Assembly: GCF_026625565.1 (NCBI RefSeq)
Contig: NZ_CP112998.1
Location: forward strand, 250,501 to 314,500
Direction of reading: 5' to 3'
DNA: 64,000 nt
Source of the DNA: Dyadobacter pollutisoli
GTDB taxonomy: Bacteria; Bacteroidota; Bacteroidia; Cytophagales; Spirosomataceae
Each line of letters begins with the position of its first letter. The first letter of the stretch is position 1. Of this stretch, positions 42,733 through 51,374 are shown one piece after another. The notes beneath the pieces were generated by a model, which did no database searches, was not told the DNA's origin, and saw only the letters and a program-made list of their open reading frames with translations. Both the position numbers and the translations under genes were made by a program.

Positions 42733-42761
42733 TAAACAGAATTTTAGAATACAGTAAGCAC

Positions 42762-45700
42762 ATGCGCGGACTTATCCTGTTATTGATACTCTGTACACAC
42801 ACTCTCATTGCACAGCAGCGGGCTGATCCACCACCCGGTAATGATACTAAAAGCGGAAGCCAGCTCTTTATTCCTCCTTTTAAGCAGGTTCCGGAAAGAT
42901 TTCCTCAATATCCGTTGAAAACCAGGCGGATGATTTACAAAGATGAGGACCTGGTGCGGGCCAGGGAAAATGTGGCGAAGTACCCGGAAGCCGGTAAGGT
43001 GCTGGACGAAGTACTCAAAGCCGCGGACAAGTGGCTGGAATGGACGGATTCAGATTTAAGGGACATAATGGCCGACGCCCGCGTGCCCCGCGCTTTTGAC
43101 CTCAATCCAAAAGGAAGTCCGGTTCACGGGGATAAAGTTTTCAAAGTAGGAGGGACCTATCCCTGGATCGTGGACCCGCGCCACCCGTTCCAGGTGAAGT
43201 CGCCGATTGACGGGCAGATGTTCCCCGGTAATGATTATGCGGCTTATTATAAAAGCAATTTCAAAGACAAAAAAGGCTGGGATTCGACCTATGTCGACGA
43301 TGGCTGGGGCTGGGTTGCGCCCGATGGGGAACGCTACTGGTTCGTAGCCTATGCCAATCACTGGACCTGGAAAGCACATATAGAACCCGGTATGGCGGAT
43401 TTGGGCCGTGCCTACTTACTCACCGGCGACAAACGCTATGCACACAAGGCAGCGGTAATGCTGCACCGGCTGGCAGAGGTCTATCCCTCGATGGACCATG
43501 CCAACCAGTCGCGCTATGGCCTGATGGAGCGGGCCAAAGGACGTGCTTACAATGGCAAAATTGTAAACCTGATCTGGGAGGCGAGCCTCATTCAGAATGC
43601 TGCGGAAGCTTACGACGCCGTTTGGGAAAGTATCGACGGCGACGCGGAGCTTCAAAAGTTGTGCGGGAAAACGGGCGAGCAGATCCGTTCGTTTATCGAG
43701 GCCAATGTGCTCGAAGATGCTTTGGACGCTTATTTGCAAAGGAAAATCCAGGGGAATTATGGTATGCACCAAACTGCACTGCTATACATTCTGCTGGCGA
43801 GGGAGAATATGGATACCGAAAAATACCTGCATATGATCGTGGAGGAACCAGGCGAAAGCCGTGTGCAGAGCGGGATCAGGTATGCATTGTACAACATGAT
43901 TTTCAGGGACGGGCAGCCTCTGGAAGCACCGCATTACAATATGTTGACGGTGGAGAAAATGGCCAAAATAAGTGAAATGCTCAACATTGGCGGCATGAAC
44001 CTGTTTAAGGAGCCGAGGCTGCGCTACCTGATCAACAGTCCGCTCGCCTTGGTAGCCGCCGGGAAATTTACACCTGATATCGGGGACAGCGGTTCGGTAT
44101 TGGGTGCGCTGGTGGGGCAGGACCCTGACGTGTACCAGATCGGGTATAAAATGTATAAGGACCCGGCCTATCTGATCTGGCTTGCGGCTATCGACAAGGT
44201 TGGCGGGCACACTTTTTCGGGTTTTGAGTCACTTTTCAGAGAGGTTCTGCCCGAAGTAGCGCCTTTGCCCCATCACCGCGCGGTACCTGTGCAGCCTTCC
44301 CGGTTGTTGGCCGGTTATGGTCTTGGAATCCTCAATAATCGCAGGGATGTGACAGCGCTGTCTTTCAATTACGGTTTCAAAGGCACCCATTTCCATTGGG
44401 ATTTTCTGAATTTCGAGCTGTTTGCCAACGGCCAGAAAATGATGCCCGACCTGGGCTATCCTGATGCGATGAACGAGTATGTCAAGGAGGTTTATACCTG
44501 GTCGTTCAACACGGTTGGGCACAATGCTGTGGTGGTGGATTCGAAGCGGCAGCTTGAAAATCTGCCAGGCGTTCTCCACGATTTTTCGTCGGGCACATTT
44601 GCGAGATCAATGGATGCTTCGTCGCCTGCTTATCCTCAGACCACGGCCTACCGGCGAAACATGATCATGGTGGACGCTGACAGTTCACAAAGTTATGTGG
44701 TCGATTTTTTCAGGGTTTCGGGAGGTTCTCAGCATGATTATTCGCTACATGGCCCACCGGGGGAAGTATCTCTTTCGGGAAGCAAATGGAGTGACAAACA
44801 GCCGGGTACGCTGGCTGGCAAGGATGTTGAATTTGGTCAAATTTACGATGATTCCAGAATGGGCGTTCAAGATTACGCGGGCAGCTACTGGAATTACAAA
44901 GGCTCGGGGTATCAATATCTGTTTAATGTGCAGAAGCTGGAAAGTGGCAAAGGAATTGTTCAGTACAAACACCTTTTGGCCGATTCTGCCCGGCTGAAAA
45001 TACATATTTTGCCAGCGGGTACTCAGGAAATCATTCTCGCGGATGCGTATGACAAACCACGCGCCAAAACCAATGTACTCAAATATGTGATCGCCCGTCG
45101 CCAAGCAACCGGCACGCAGCCTTTGCAAAGTACATTCGTAGGCGTCATGGAACCGTACTCCGTAAATTCTTACATTCAAAATACAACCCTGCTGAAACTG
45201 GAAAATGGTAGTGGAGCAGCTGTGGAAGTGATTCGCAACGGCGCAACTGATGTGGTGATTAGCGATACCTCCAATACGGTGAAAATGATTGTTGGCAGGG
45301 GAATAGAAACCGACGCGAATGCTGCCGTGGTGACTTTTGATTCAAAAGGCAATGTCGGCCGCGTCTATTTCAGCGATGGTACTTATTTGAAAGTGAAAGG
45401 AAAAGATTATCGCGCTGAAAAACTAAAAGGTACCGTGGCAGCAATAGATCTTGTGACACAGGCAGTGAAAGTCAAGTACGCCGGGCGTAAATTGAATGAT
45501 AAGCTCAAAGGTTCAGCAGTACATTTCACCAATGTATACCGGACTACCGTGCATCCATTAGAATCCATTGAGATAAAAAATAATGAACTGATAATGAAGA
45601 TGCAGGACGACCTGCTCGTGGGTAAGGTACATATCACGGAGGTTCATCCCGATTCCATTACTACTGATACCAATCTCCCGTTCGCTCCGCTGTATTCTGG

Positions 45701-45881
45701 AACGACCATTCTGGATAGTCAATTCAAAGTTTTAGGTATCTTAAAGTCCATTCATGAAAACAAACTGTTACCAGCGGGCGCTCTCAGCACTACGCCTGAA
45801 AAAGGAAAGGATGTTTGGCTTTCGGACATCGGTGTCGGCGATCAGGTAACGGTCAAATCGTCGTTTTCCTGGGAACGGTAG
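42762..45881 (+). CDS. Secreted heparinase II/III-family polysaccharide lyase
   Basis: 1039 residues. Signal peptide 1-18 (LIAQQ). The N-terminal alpha/alpha toroid (about 100-480) contains YWFVAYANHWTWKAHI and IQGNYGMHQTALLY. The heparinase II/III C-terminal domain (about 520-710) contains GTHFHWDFLNFELFANGQKMMPDLGYP and SFNTVGHNAVVVD. The last 200 residues are beta-rich. Such enzymes cleave uronic-acid polysaccharides (alginate, heparin-like or others) by beta-elimination. The target is not readable. The sulfatase far upstream may act on related glycans. Confidence 0.85.
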   Translation: MRGLILLLILCTHTLIAQQRADPPPGNDTKSGSQLFIPPFKQVPERFPQYPLKTRRMIYKDEDLVRARENVAKYPEAGKVLDEVLKAADKWLEWTDSDLRDIMADARVPRAFDLNPKGSPVHGDKVFKVGGTYPWIVDPRHPFQVKSPIDGQMFPGNDYAAYYKSNFKDKKGWDSTYVDDGWGWVAPDGERYWFVAYANHWTWKAHIEPGMADLGRAYLLTGDKRYAHKAAVMLHRLAEVYPSMDHANQSRYGLMERAKGRAYNGKIVNLIWEASLIQNAAEAYDAVWESIDGDAELQKLCGKTGEQIRSFIEANVLEDALDAYLQRKIQGNYGMHQTALLYILLARENMDTEKYLHMIVEEPGESRVQSGIRYALYNMIFRDGQPLEAPHYNMLTVEKMAKISEMLNIGGMNLFKEPRLRYLINSPLALVAAGKFTPDIGDSGSVLGALVGQDPDVYQIGYKMYKDPAYLIWLAAIDKVGGHTFSGFESLFREVLPEVAPLPHHRAVPVQPSRLLAGYGLGILNNRRDVTALSFNYGFKGTHFHWDFLNFELFANGQKMMPDLGYPDAMNEYVKEVYTWSFNTVGHNAVVVDSKRQLENLPGVLHDFSSGTFARSMDASSPAYPQTTAYRRNMIMVDADSSQSYVVDFFRVSGGSQHDYSLHGPPGEVSLSGSKWSDKQPGTLAGKDVEFGQIYDDSRMGVQDYAGSYWNYKGSGYQYLFNVQKLESGKGIVQYKHLLADSARLKIHILPAGTQEIILADAYDKPRAKTNVLKYVIARRQATGTQPLQSTFVGVMEPYSVNSYIQNTTLLKLENGSGAAVEVIRNGATDVVISDTSNTVKMIVGRGIETDANAAVVTFDSKGNVGRVYFSDGTYLKVKGKDYRAEKLKGTVAAIDLVTQAVKVKYAGRKLNDKLKGSAVHFTNVYRTTVHPLESIEIKNNELIMKMQDDLLVGKVHITEVHPDSITTDTNLPFAPLYSGTTILDSQFKVLGILKSIHENKLLPAGALSTTPEKGKDVWLSDIGVGDQVTVKSSFSWER

Positions 45882-46061
45882 CGTGCAAGTTGAGAAGGGT
45901 AAATATGTCCACATGTTCTCAATCCAACAATTTCTGATAATTTTTGAATACCGCATTACGCGTTGTTTGACCCAATTTAATGCATTTTTTCGCCGGATGG
46001 CAATGTTGATGGAACGCATTTTTAACAACGCAGCTGATCCATTCAAACAATGCACTTTATG

Positions 46062-48247
46062 GCGAATATTAAAAAATCAGAAAAAGTAGTTTCAAAGCCG
46101 GGAAACATGAAAATCACCGCTTTGGAACAGCATAAGGAAGATTCGCAGGGACAAAAAATGACCACTAATACCGGCCTGCTGATCAACGACGATCAAAACA
46201 GTTTAAAGGCGGGCGACCGGGGTTCTACATTATTAGAAGATTTTATCCTTCGCGAAAAAATCACACATTTCGATCATGAGCGTATCCCTGAGCGCGTAGT
46301 ACATGCGCGGGGCTCGGGTGCGCACGGCGTCTTCAAATTGTATGAGCCGCTGGCTTCGGTGACCAAAGCGGGATTCCTGAACGATACCTCATTGGAAACA
46401 CCTGTTTTTGTCAGGTTTTCTACGGTAGCAGGTTCGCGCGGATCAACTGATCTGGCCCGTGATGTGCGGGGATTTGCGGTCAGATTTTATACCAATGAAG
46501 GTAATTTTGATCTCGTAGGGAACAATATGCCGGTATTTTTTATTCAGGATGCCATAAAATTTCCTGACCTGATACACGCCGTAAAGCCCGAACCCGATAA
46601 CGAGATTCCCAGGCCGCTTCGGCACACGATACATTCTGGGATTTTGTTTCTGTCATGCCTGAATCCGCGCACATGGTGATGTGGTTAATGAGTGACCGGG
46701 CAATTCCAAGAAGCTACCGGATGATGGAGGGTTTTGGTGTGCACACATTTCGGTTTGTGAATGAAGCCGGTGTAGCGAGTTTCGTGAAATTCCATTGGAA
46801 ACCATTATTAGGTGTGCATTCTGTTGCCTGGGATGAAGCTCAAAAGATCTCGGGAAAAGATCCGGATTTTCACCGTCGTGACCTTTGGGATGCCATTGAA
46901 GCTGGCAATTTTCCTGAATGGGAGCTGGGTGTACAGATCGTGCGGGAAGAAGATGAATTCAAATTTGAATTTGACCTGCTGGATCCAACGAAGTTGATCC
47001 CTGAGGAGTTGGTACCTGTGCAAAGAGTCGGGAAAATGACTCTAAACCGGAATCCGGACAATTTTTTCGCCGAAACTGAGCAAGCTGCATTCCATTTGGG
47101 ACACATTGTACCGGGGATTGATTTCACCAATGATCCATTGTTGCAGGGGCGTCTTTTCTCTTATACAGATACGCAATTGATCCGCCTGGGTGGGCCCAAT
47201 TTTCAGGAAATTCCTATTAATCGCCCAATTTCGCCGGTTCACAACAACCAGCGCGACGGTTATATGCGGCAGACGATCAACAAGGGTAAAACCAGTTACG
47301 GCCCCAATACGATAGGCAATGCATTTCCAGTGCAGGCGAAAGCTTCCGAAGGTGGTTACAGTTCATACCCGGAAAGGATAGACGCGAAAAAAGTCAGGGC
47401 CAGGAGCAAGAGCTTTCTGGACCATTTCAGTCAGGCCAGATTGTTTTTTAACAGTCAGTCCGTCGCCGAACAAAGCCACATTGTCGATGCATATAGCTTT
47501 GAGCTGGGGAAAGTAAATGATGTGAGTGTCCGTGAAAGAATGCTGGGAATCCTTTCCCTGGTCGACGCCAGCCTGGCAGCACAGGTCGGATATGCGCTCC
47601 GGCTGGACGTACCACAGGATCCGGCGCTACCGGTAAACCACAGCATTCCCGCCGACGCAGACCCGGCGGATTACGATTCAGCAATGGTGGAAAGTACGTT
47701 GGCTTCCTCCCCGGCATTGAGTATGGCAAATACCATCAAAGACAGTATCAAAACGCGTAAAATTGCATTTCTGGCAGCAGATGGTGTTGACGAAATTTCT
47801 TTGACAACTGTAAAAGATGCATTGGAAGCAGCCGGTGCTGTGGTCGAGATCATTGCGCCAAACCAGAACTACATTACAGCCGAAAATGATACGAAAATAC
47901 CAGTTCAGCATAGTCTGCTCACCGCGGCATCAGTGCTCTACGATGCGGTATATGTACCTGGCGGGACGGTCAGTGCTGCAACCATTGAAGCTGACGCAGA
48001 CGCGGTTCATTTTCTGAATGAGGCTTACCGGCATTGCAAAGCGATCGCAGCGGATTCCACGGCGATGCAGGTCTTGGAAGCGACTTATTTTGGTAAGAAA
48101 CTGCCTGAGGATTTTTCAGATGATACAGTACTGGCCGAAGGTGTAGTGGTCCAGGATGATGCCGAACAACTGGCGGATCAGTTTATTCTTGCCATCGCAC
48201 AGCACCGGTTTTGGGATAGGGAAAAGCCGAGAAAGGTACCAGCCTAA
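46062..48247 (+). pseudogene. katE: Large-subunit catalase (HPII/KatE type) with one-base frameshift
   Basis: Read through one shift, this is a complete catalase of about 728 residues. The 5' part to about 46610 carries RIPERVVHARGSGAHGVF (catalytic His), RFSTVAGSRGSTDLARDVRG and NNMPVFFIQDAIKFPD (catalytic Asn). The 3' part carries SDRAIPRSYRMMEGFGVHTF, GRLFSYTDTQLIRLG (haem-ligand Tyr) and a class I glutamine-amidotransferase-like domain at the C-terminus. At 46608-46610 the run CCC should be CCCC: adding one C restores EIPQAASAHDTFWDF. As written, the first frame stops at 46679. Either real inactivation or a sequencing error. The upstream 45882-46061 interval holds no gene. Confidence 0.88.
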
Positions 48248-48265
48248 CTGAGAGGACAGAGCAAG

Positions 48266-48300
48266 CAAAAATACCCGCATTCATCGTGCGGGTATTTTTT
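48266..48300. terminator. Bidirectional rho-independent terminator
   Basis: AAAAATACCCGCA and TGCGGGTATTTTT pair perfectly around a 7-base loop, between the convergent catalase and ankyrin genes. Confidence 0.9.
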
Positions 48301-48324
48301 ATTTAATCAAAAACCGGTAAGGGT

Positions 48325-48795
48325 TTATTCCAATAGCGCAATTGCTTCGTCATTGCCCTGCTGTACCGCAAGGTCGGCGACAGATAATCCTCTTGTATCC
48401 AGAATGGTTTTATCCGCTCCGTGGCGCAGGAGTAACCGAACCACATCATTTCGGCCAAACGTGGCGGCGAACATCAATGCCGTACCACCATTTCCATGTT
48501 GTAGGTTGAGGTCAGCCCCATTTTCAATCAATAGCTCCGCAATGTCCGTATAACCTTTGAAGCAGGCACCCATCAAGGCTGTGTTACCTCCAAAATCATG
48601 ACCATTGACGTCTGCTCCGGCTTTCAGGAGCAGGTCGGCGGCTTCGTAATGATTGTGATAACAGGCCAGAATAAGCGGCGTATATCCCTTGTCGTCCTGG
48701 ATAGTGACATCAACTTTTCTCTCAATTAATTCCTGCAAAACCGCTATGTTCCCAAGCCGGGCCGCGTGGAGTGTAACATTGTCCAGATTTTCCAT
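48325..48795 (-). CDS. Ankyrin-repeat protein facing the catalase
   Basis: 156 residues made of four to five ankyrin units: TLHAARLGNIAVLQELIERKVDV, TPLILACYHNHYEAADLLLKAGADVN, TALMGACFKGYTDIAELLIENGADL and ALMFAATFGRNDVVRLLLRHGAD. No signal peptide. Small ankyrin proteins next to catalase genes are known in Pseudomonas (AnkB) and Campylobacter, where they aid catalase activity. A similar partnership is plausible here although the genes face each other. Confidence 0.88.
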   Translation of the reverse strand: MENLDNVTLHAARLGNIAVLQELIERKVDVTIQDDKGYTPLILACYHNHYEAADLLLKAGADVNGHDFGGNTALMGACFKGYTDIAELLIENGADLNLQHGNGGTALMFAATFGRNDVVRLLLRHGADKTILDTRGLSVADLAVQQGNDEAIALLE

Positions 48796-48922
48796 TTTTA
48801 TGGGGTTGAGTTTATCAGCTTGATTGTCAACAAAAACTATTCCATACGCGACTTGCCTGTATATTCACCAGTAAATGGTTACTTGCAATTGCTTTTTTAT
48901 CCAACATTAAACCCAAACCTGA

Positions 48923-49414
48923 ATGTCTCGTATCAAAATAGAATATGGCTTGAAATCGATTGTCGGTGCCTTTTTTATCATGGTTTCCCTGTTTTCATGC
49001 AATAGCGAAACTACTGCTGACGCTGATCAAGAGGGCAAGCTGCCCATTACCGGAACCTGGAAACTGATTACGGGCACATTGATTGAAAAAGGGGATACGA
49101 CCATTACCGACTACACGAAAAATACTTCGTTCATTAAGATCATCAATGATACGCACTTTGCTTTTTTACAGCATGATTTGAGCAAAGGGAAAGATTCTAC
49201 GGCTTCTTTTTCGTCGGGCGGAGGCACTTACTCGCTGAAAGACAGCACTTATACCGAACATCTGGAATATTGTAGTGCCAGGGAATGGGAGGGGAGCGAC
49301 TTTCCGTTTACCGTTGAAATCCAAAATGATACACTTGTTCAGAGAGGTGTGGAGAAAGTCGTGAGTGCGGGTGTGGACCGGCTGAACATTGAAAAGTATG
49401 TCAGGATGAAGTGA
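48923..49414 (+). CDS. Small lipoprotein, lipocalin-like
   Basis: 163 residues. Leader ending in lipobox SLFSC (about residue 26). The mature part opens with LPITGTWKLITGTLIEKGDTTI and has alternating strands with FIKIINDTHFAFLQH, GGGTYSLKDSTYTEHLEY and NDTLVQRGVEKV, like Bacteroidota lipocalin-type lipoproteins. Function unknown. Confidence 0.72.
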   Translation: MSRIKIEYGLKSIVGAFFIMVSLFSCNSETTADADQEGKLPITGTWKLITGTLIEKGDTTITDYTKNTSFIKIINDTHFAFLQHDLSKGKDSTASFSSGGGTYSLKDSTYTEHLEYCSAREWEGSDFPFTVEIQNDTLVQRGVEKVVSAGVDRLNIEKYVRMK

Positions 49415-49430
49415 TCTCGGAAACTTGTTC

Positions 49431-49438
49431 TATTTTTG
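49431..49438 (+). promoter_or_regulatory. Candidate -7 box for the EamA transcript
   Basis: TATTTTTG followed by CA, exact to TAnnTTTG, 16 bp before the ATG of the putative leader peptide and 268 bp before the EamA ATG. Confidence 0.45.
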
Positions 49439-49454
49439 CAAAAAAACCAATTGT

Positions 49455-49508
49455 ATGCACCTCGTTACTTATTTCTCCTGTATTCTTCCTCCACCGGTAG
49501 CTGCCTAA
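49455..49508 (+). CDS. Putative 17-residue leader peptide (MHLVTYFSCILPPPVAA)
   Basis: A short frame with ATG at 49455 and TAA at 49506-49508, right after a promoter-like box. It carries three consecutive Pro codons, a ribosome-slowing sequence, just before the stop. The stop lies inside the loop of a hairpin whose 5' arm overlaps the last codons. This is the arrangement of a translational attenuator or sensor for the transporter downstream. Inference only. Confidence 0.45.
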   Translation: MHLVTYFSCILPPPVAA

Positions 49509-49558
49509 GCTAAGCAACCGGAACATTTCAATGTAACCTTCCTGATTTTCAGGAGGGT
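49494..49558 (+). promoter_or_regulatory. Two hairpins in the EamA leader
   Basis: CCGGTAGC (49494-49501) pairs with GCAACCGG (49514-49521) with one mismatch, enclosing the leader stop codon. A second stem of ten pairs (including one G-T pair) spans 49536-49558 (ACCTTCCTGA with TCAGGAGGGT). No T run follows, so any control is likely at translation. The remaining 49559-49706 holds weak inverted repeats only. It matches no riboswitch that I know. Confidence 0.4.
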
Positions 49559-49706
49559 ATAATGCTATTGCCTGTTTCCATTTGACATAAAGGTTGTTTG
49601 GCTGGATGCCCTCAGGGGCTCATTTAATCCGGCATGTGCTGTCGTCAACGCAAGTTCGGGCGGACACATCGCTATTTTTCAAACCTTTATTTGAACATTT
49701 CTACAA

Positions 49707-50599
49707 ATGAAAAAGGCTTTCATTAAACTACATATAGCCATAGTACTCGCCGGGTTTACCGGTATTTTTGGAAAATTAATCACGCTAAACGAGGGGTTGC
49801 TAGCCTGGTACCGGATCTGTCTCGCCGCGATTTTACTGGCTATCATATTGGCCGTAACCAAAAAGCTCAAATCCGTAACATTCAGGGAGTTTGGCCGCAT
49901 TTCGCTGGCGGGCTGCCTTTTGGGCTGCATTGGCTGTTTTTTTATGGCAGTATCAAATATTCCAACATTTCGGTAGGCGTGGTTTGCTTCTCTTTGGCAG
50001 GGTTTTTCACCGCGATATTTTCGCCATTTGTTAACAGGCGAAAGCTTGTAGTTTCCGAACTGCTGCTGAGCTTGTTAACACTGGCAGGAATAGCCCTCAT
50101 TTTTAGTTTCGATTCGCGGTACCGGGCAGGCATTGCCCTGGGTGTCATCTCATCGATGCTGGGTGCATTGTACACCATTACCAACGAGCGGCTGGCACAT
50201 GTGCATGAGAGTGAGACGGTTACAGTGTATTCGATGATCGGCGGGGCGCTTGGGCTTACTGTGCTGATGCCGGTGTACGTGTATTTTTTTCCGGTGAAAT
50301 CAATGATCCCTTCCTGGTCCGACTTTGGCTATCTCGTTGTACTGGCGCTATTTTGCACGGTACTTTTGTATATGCTACAAACCCAGGCACTGAACAGGAT
50401 ATCTGCCTTTACAGTCAATCTGAGCCTGAACCTGGAACCAGTTTACACCATTATACTGGCGATTTTGATTTATCACGAAAATAAGGAACTCACGTCCACA
50501 TTTTATCTGGGACTGGGTTTGATCATTCTTTCCGTGGTTTTGCAAATGACAAAAGTTTTTACGGAGAGCCGGCGGGCGGTGAGAGATCTGGTGTCATAA
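49707..50599 (+). pseudogene. EamA/DMT-family transporter with one-base frameshift
   Basis: Ten-helix drug/metabolite exporter. The first part (to 49976) reads IVLAGFTGIFGKLITLNEGLLAWYRI. Correct sequence resumes in the next frame with FYGSIKYSNISVGVVCF, VISSMLGALYTITNERL and FTVNLSLNLEPVYTIILAI. The shift is at the run of seven T at 49936-49942, where eight would restore the frame. The 3' part would otherwise start at 49979. Real inactivation and sequencing error are both possible. A leader peptide candidate lies upstream. Confidence 0.85.
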
Positions 50600-50608
50600 A
50601 CATTGTGG

Positions 50609-50678
50609 TGCTGAGATAAACTAGTCATGCGCACTCTTTGTCATGGTGCGCTTAGCATGACAATGTATTATCTCAGCA
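50609..50678. terminator. Long imperfect hairpin between convergent genes
   Basis: Nested arms TGCTGAGATAA/TTATCTCAGCA, TCATGC/GCATGA and GCAC/GTGC form a long stem with internal loops. It lies between the EamA gene and the convergent membrane protein gene and probably ends transcription from both sides. Confidence 0.55.
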
Positions 50679-50692
50679 TAATCCATTTACTT

Positions 50693-51172
50693 TCAAAAAT
50701 AAAGCGCTAGTGCTTCGATGGCGAGGATCCAGGCGATGAGGTTTAGCGTGCAGCGAACATAGTTCAGGCGGGTCCATAGTGCGACCTTGCTGTGGACTTT
50801 GGAAGGGGGGAACGAGCTCACATTTTGTAATTTGATGATCGTCGGGATAAAAAAGGAGAAGGTACTGATCCTTTCCGCGAGTGTGATCAGCGCAGCCGCG
50901 AGCCACCAGTCATGCGCGGGTTGTGGCGCTTGCGCGGCGAAATATAAGTTAGCAAAAGTGAGCAAGGTAAGCGGCATGGTAGTTACTGCCGCCCAGAATT
51001 TTCGGCCTGAATCAATCTCGCGCATAGCCGCGAGGTCAACCGTGTAACCAGCACCCACAGATCTGGGGAACCATTTTGGGATAATAATAATAGTTTCGTA
51101 AAGGCCTGCACCAAAGGCAGTTCCGAGATTTAAAATAAACAGTGTCAGCAGTATAGCAGAGGTCGTCAGCAT
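50693..51172 (-). CDS. Four-helix membrane protein, DUF1772-like
   Basis: 159 residues with four hydrophobic segments (about 5-22, 60-80, 88-108, 140-158). The start LNLGTAFGAGLYETIIIIPKWF and the late WTRLNYVRCTLNL resemble DUF1772 proteins in position, but the match is weaker than for the gene at 3454. Function unknown. The 51173-51374 interval upstream holds the promoter box below and no convincing gene. Confidence 0.6.
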   Translation of the reverse strand: MLTTSAILLTLFILNLGTAFGAGLYETIIIIPKWFPRSVGAGYTVDLAAMREIDSGRKFWAAVTTMPLTLLTFANLYFAAQAPQPAHDWWLAAALITLAERISTFSFFIPTIIKLQNVSSFPPSKVHSKVALWTRLNYVRCTLNLIAWILAIEALALYF

Positions 51173-51208
51173 GGCTAATAGATCAATGTAAGTGTTGAAT
51201 CAAAAACC

Positions 51209-51216
51209 CAAACCTA
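51209..51216 (-). promoter_or_regulatory. Candidate -7 box for the membrane protein gene
   Basis: TAGGTTTG on the minus strand, 37 bp before the start at 51172. It fits TAnnTTTG. Confidence 0.4.
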
Positions 51217-51374
51217 CGCATTGACATGAAGCAATGCTGAAAAACAGAAATCAACTTCGGGATGACAGGAATGAACCCTGCTATTTGGCCGCTGAATGTG
51301 CAGGAGTAAAAACCACCCGGCCAGCGCCTGCTAGAAAAATATATCCGCCAATGAATAAAGATGGGCGCATACTA

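Noticed and set aside
46655..48247. Separate second catalase gene
   Set aside because: It lacks the catalytic His and Asn; the missing half is just upstream in another frame.
49415..49706. Known riboswitch (TPP, cobalamin, SAM, guanidine)
   Set aside because: None of the conserved cores of these classes is present; only hairpins and a short frame are seen.
49979..50599. Independent short EamA gene
   Set aside because: It begins in mid-protein and continues the 49707 gene after a one-base shift.
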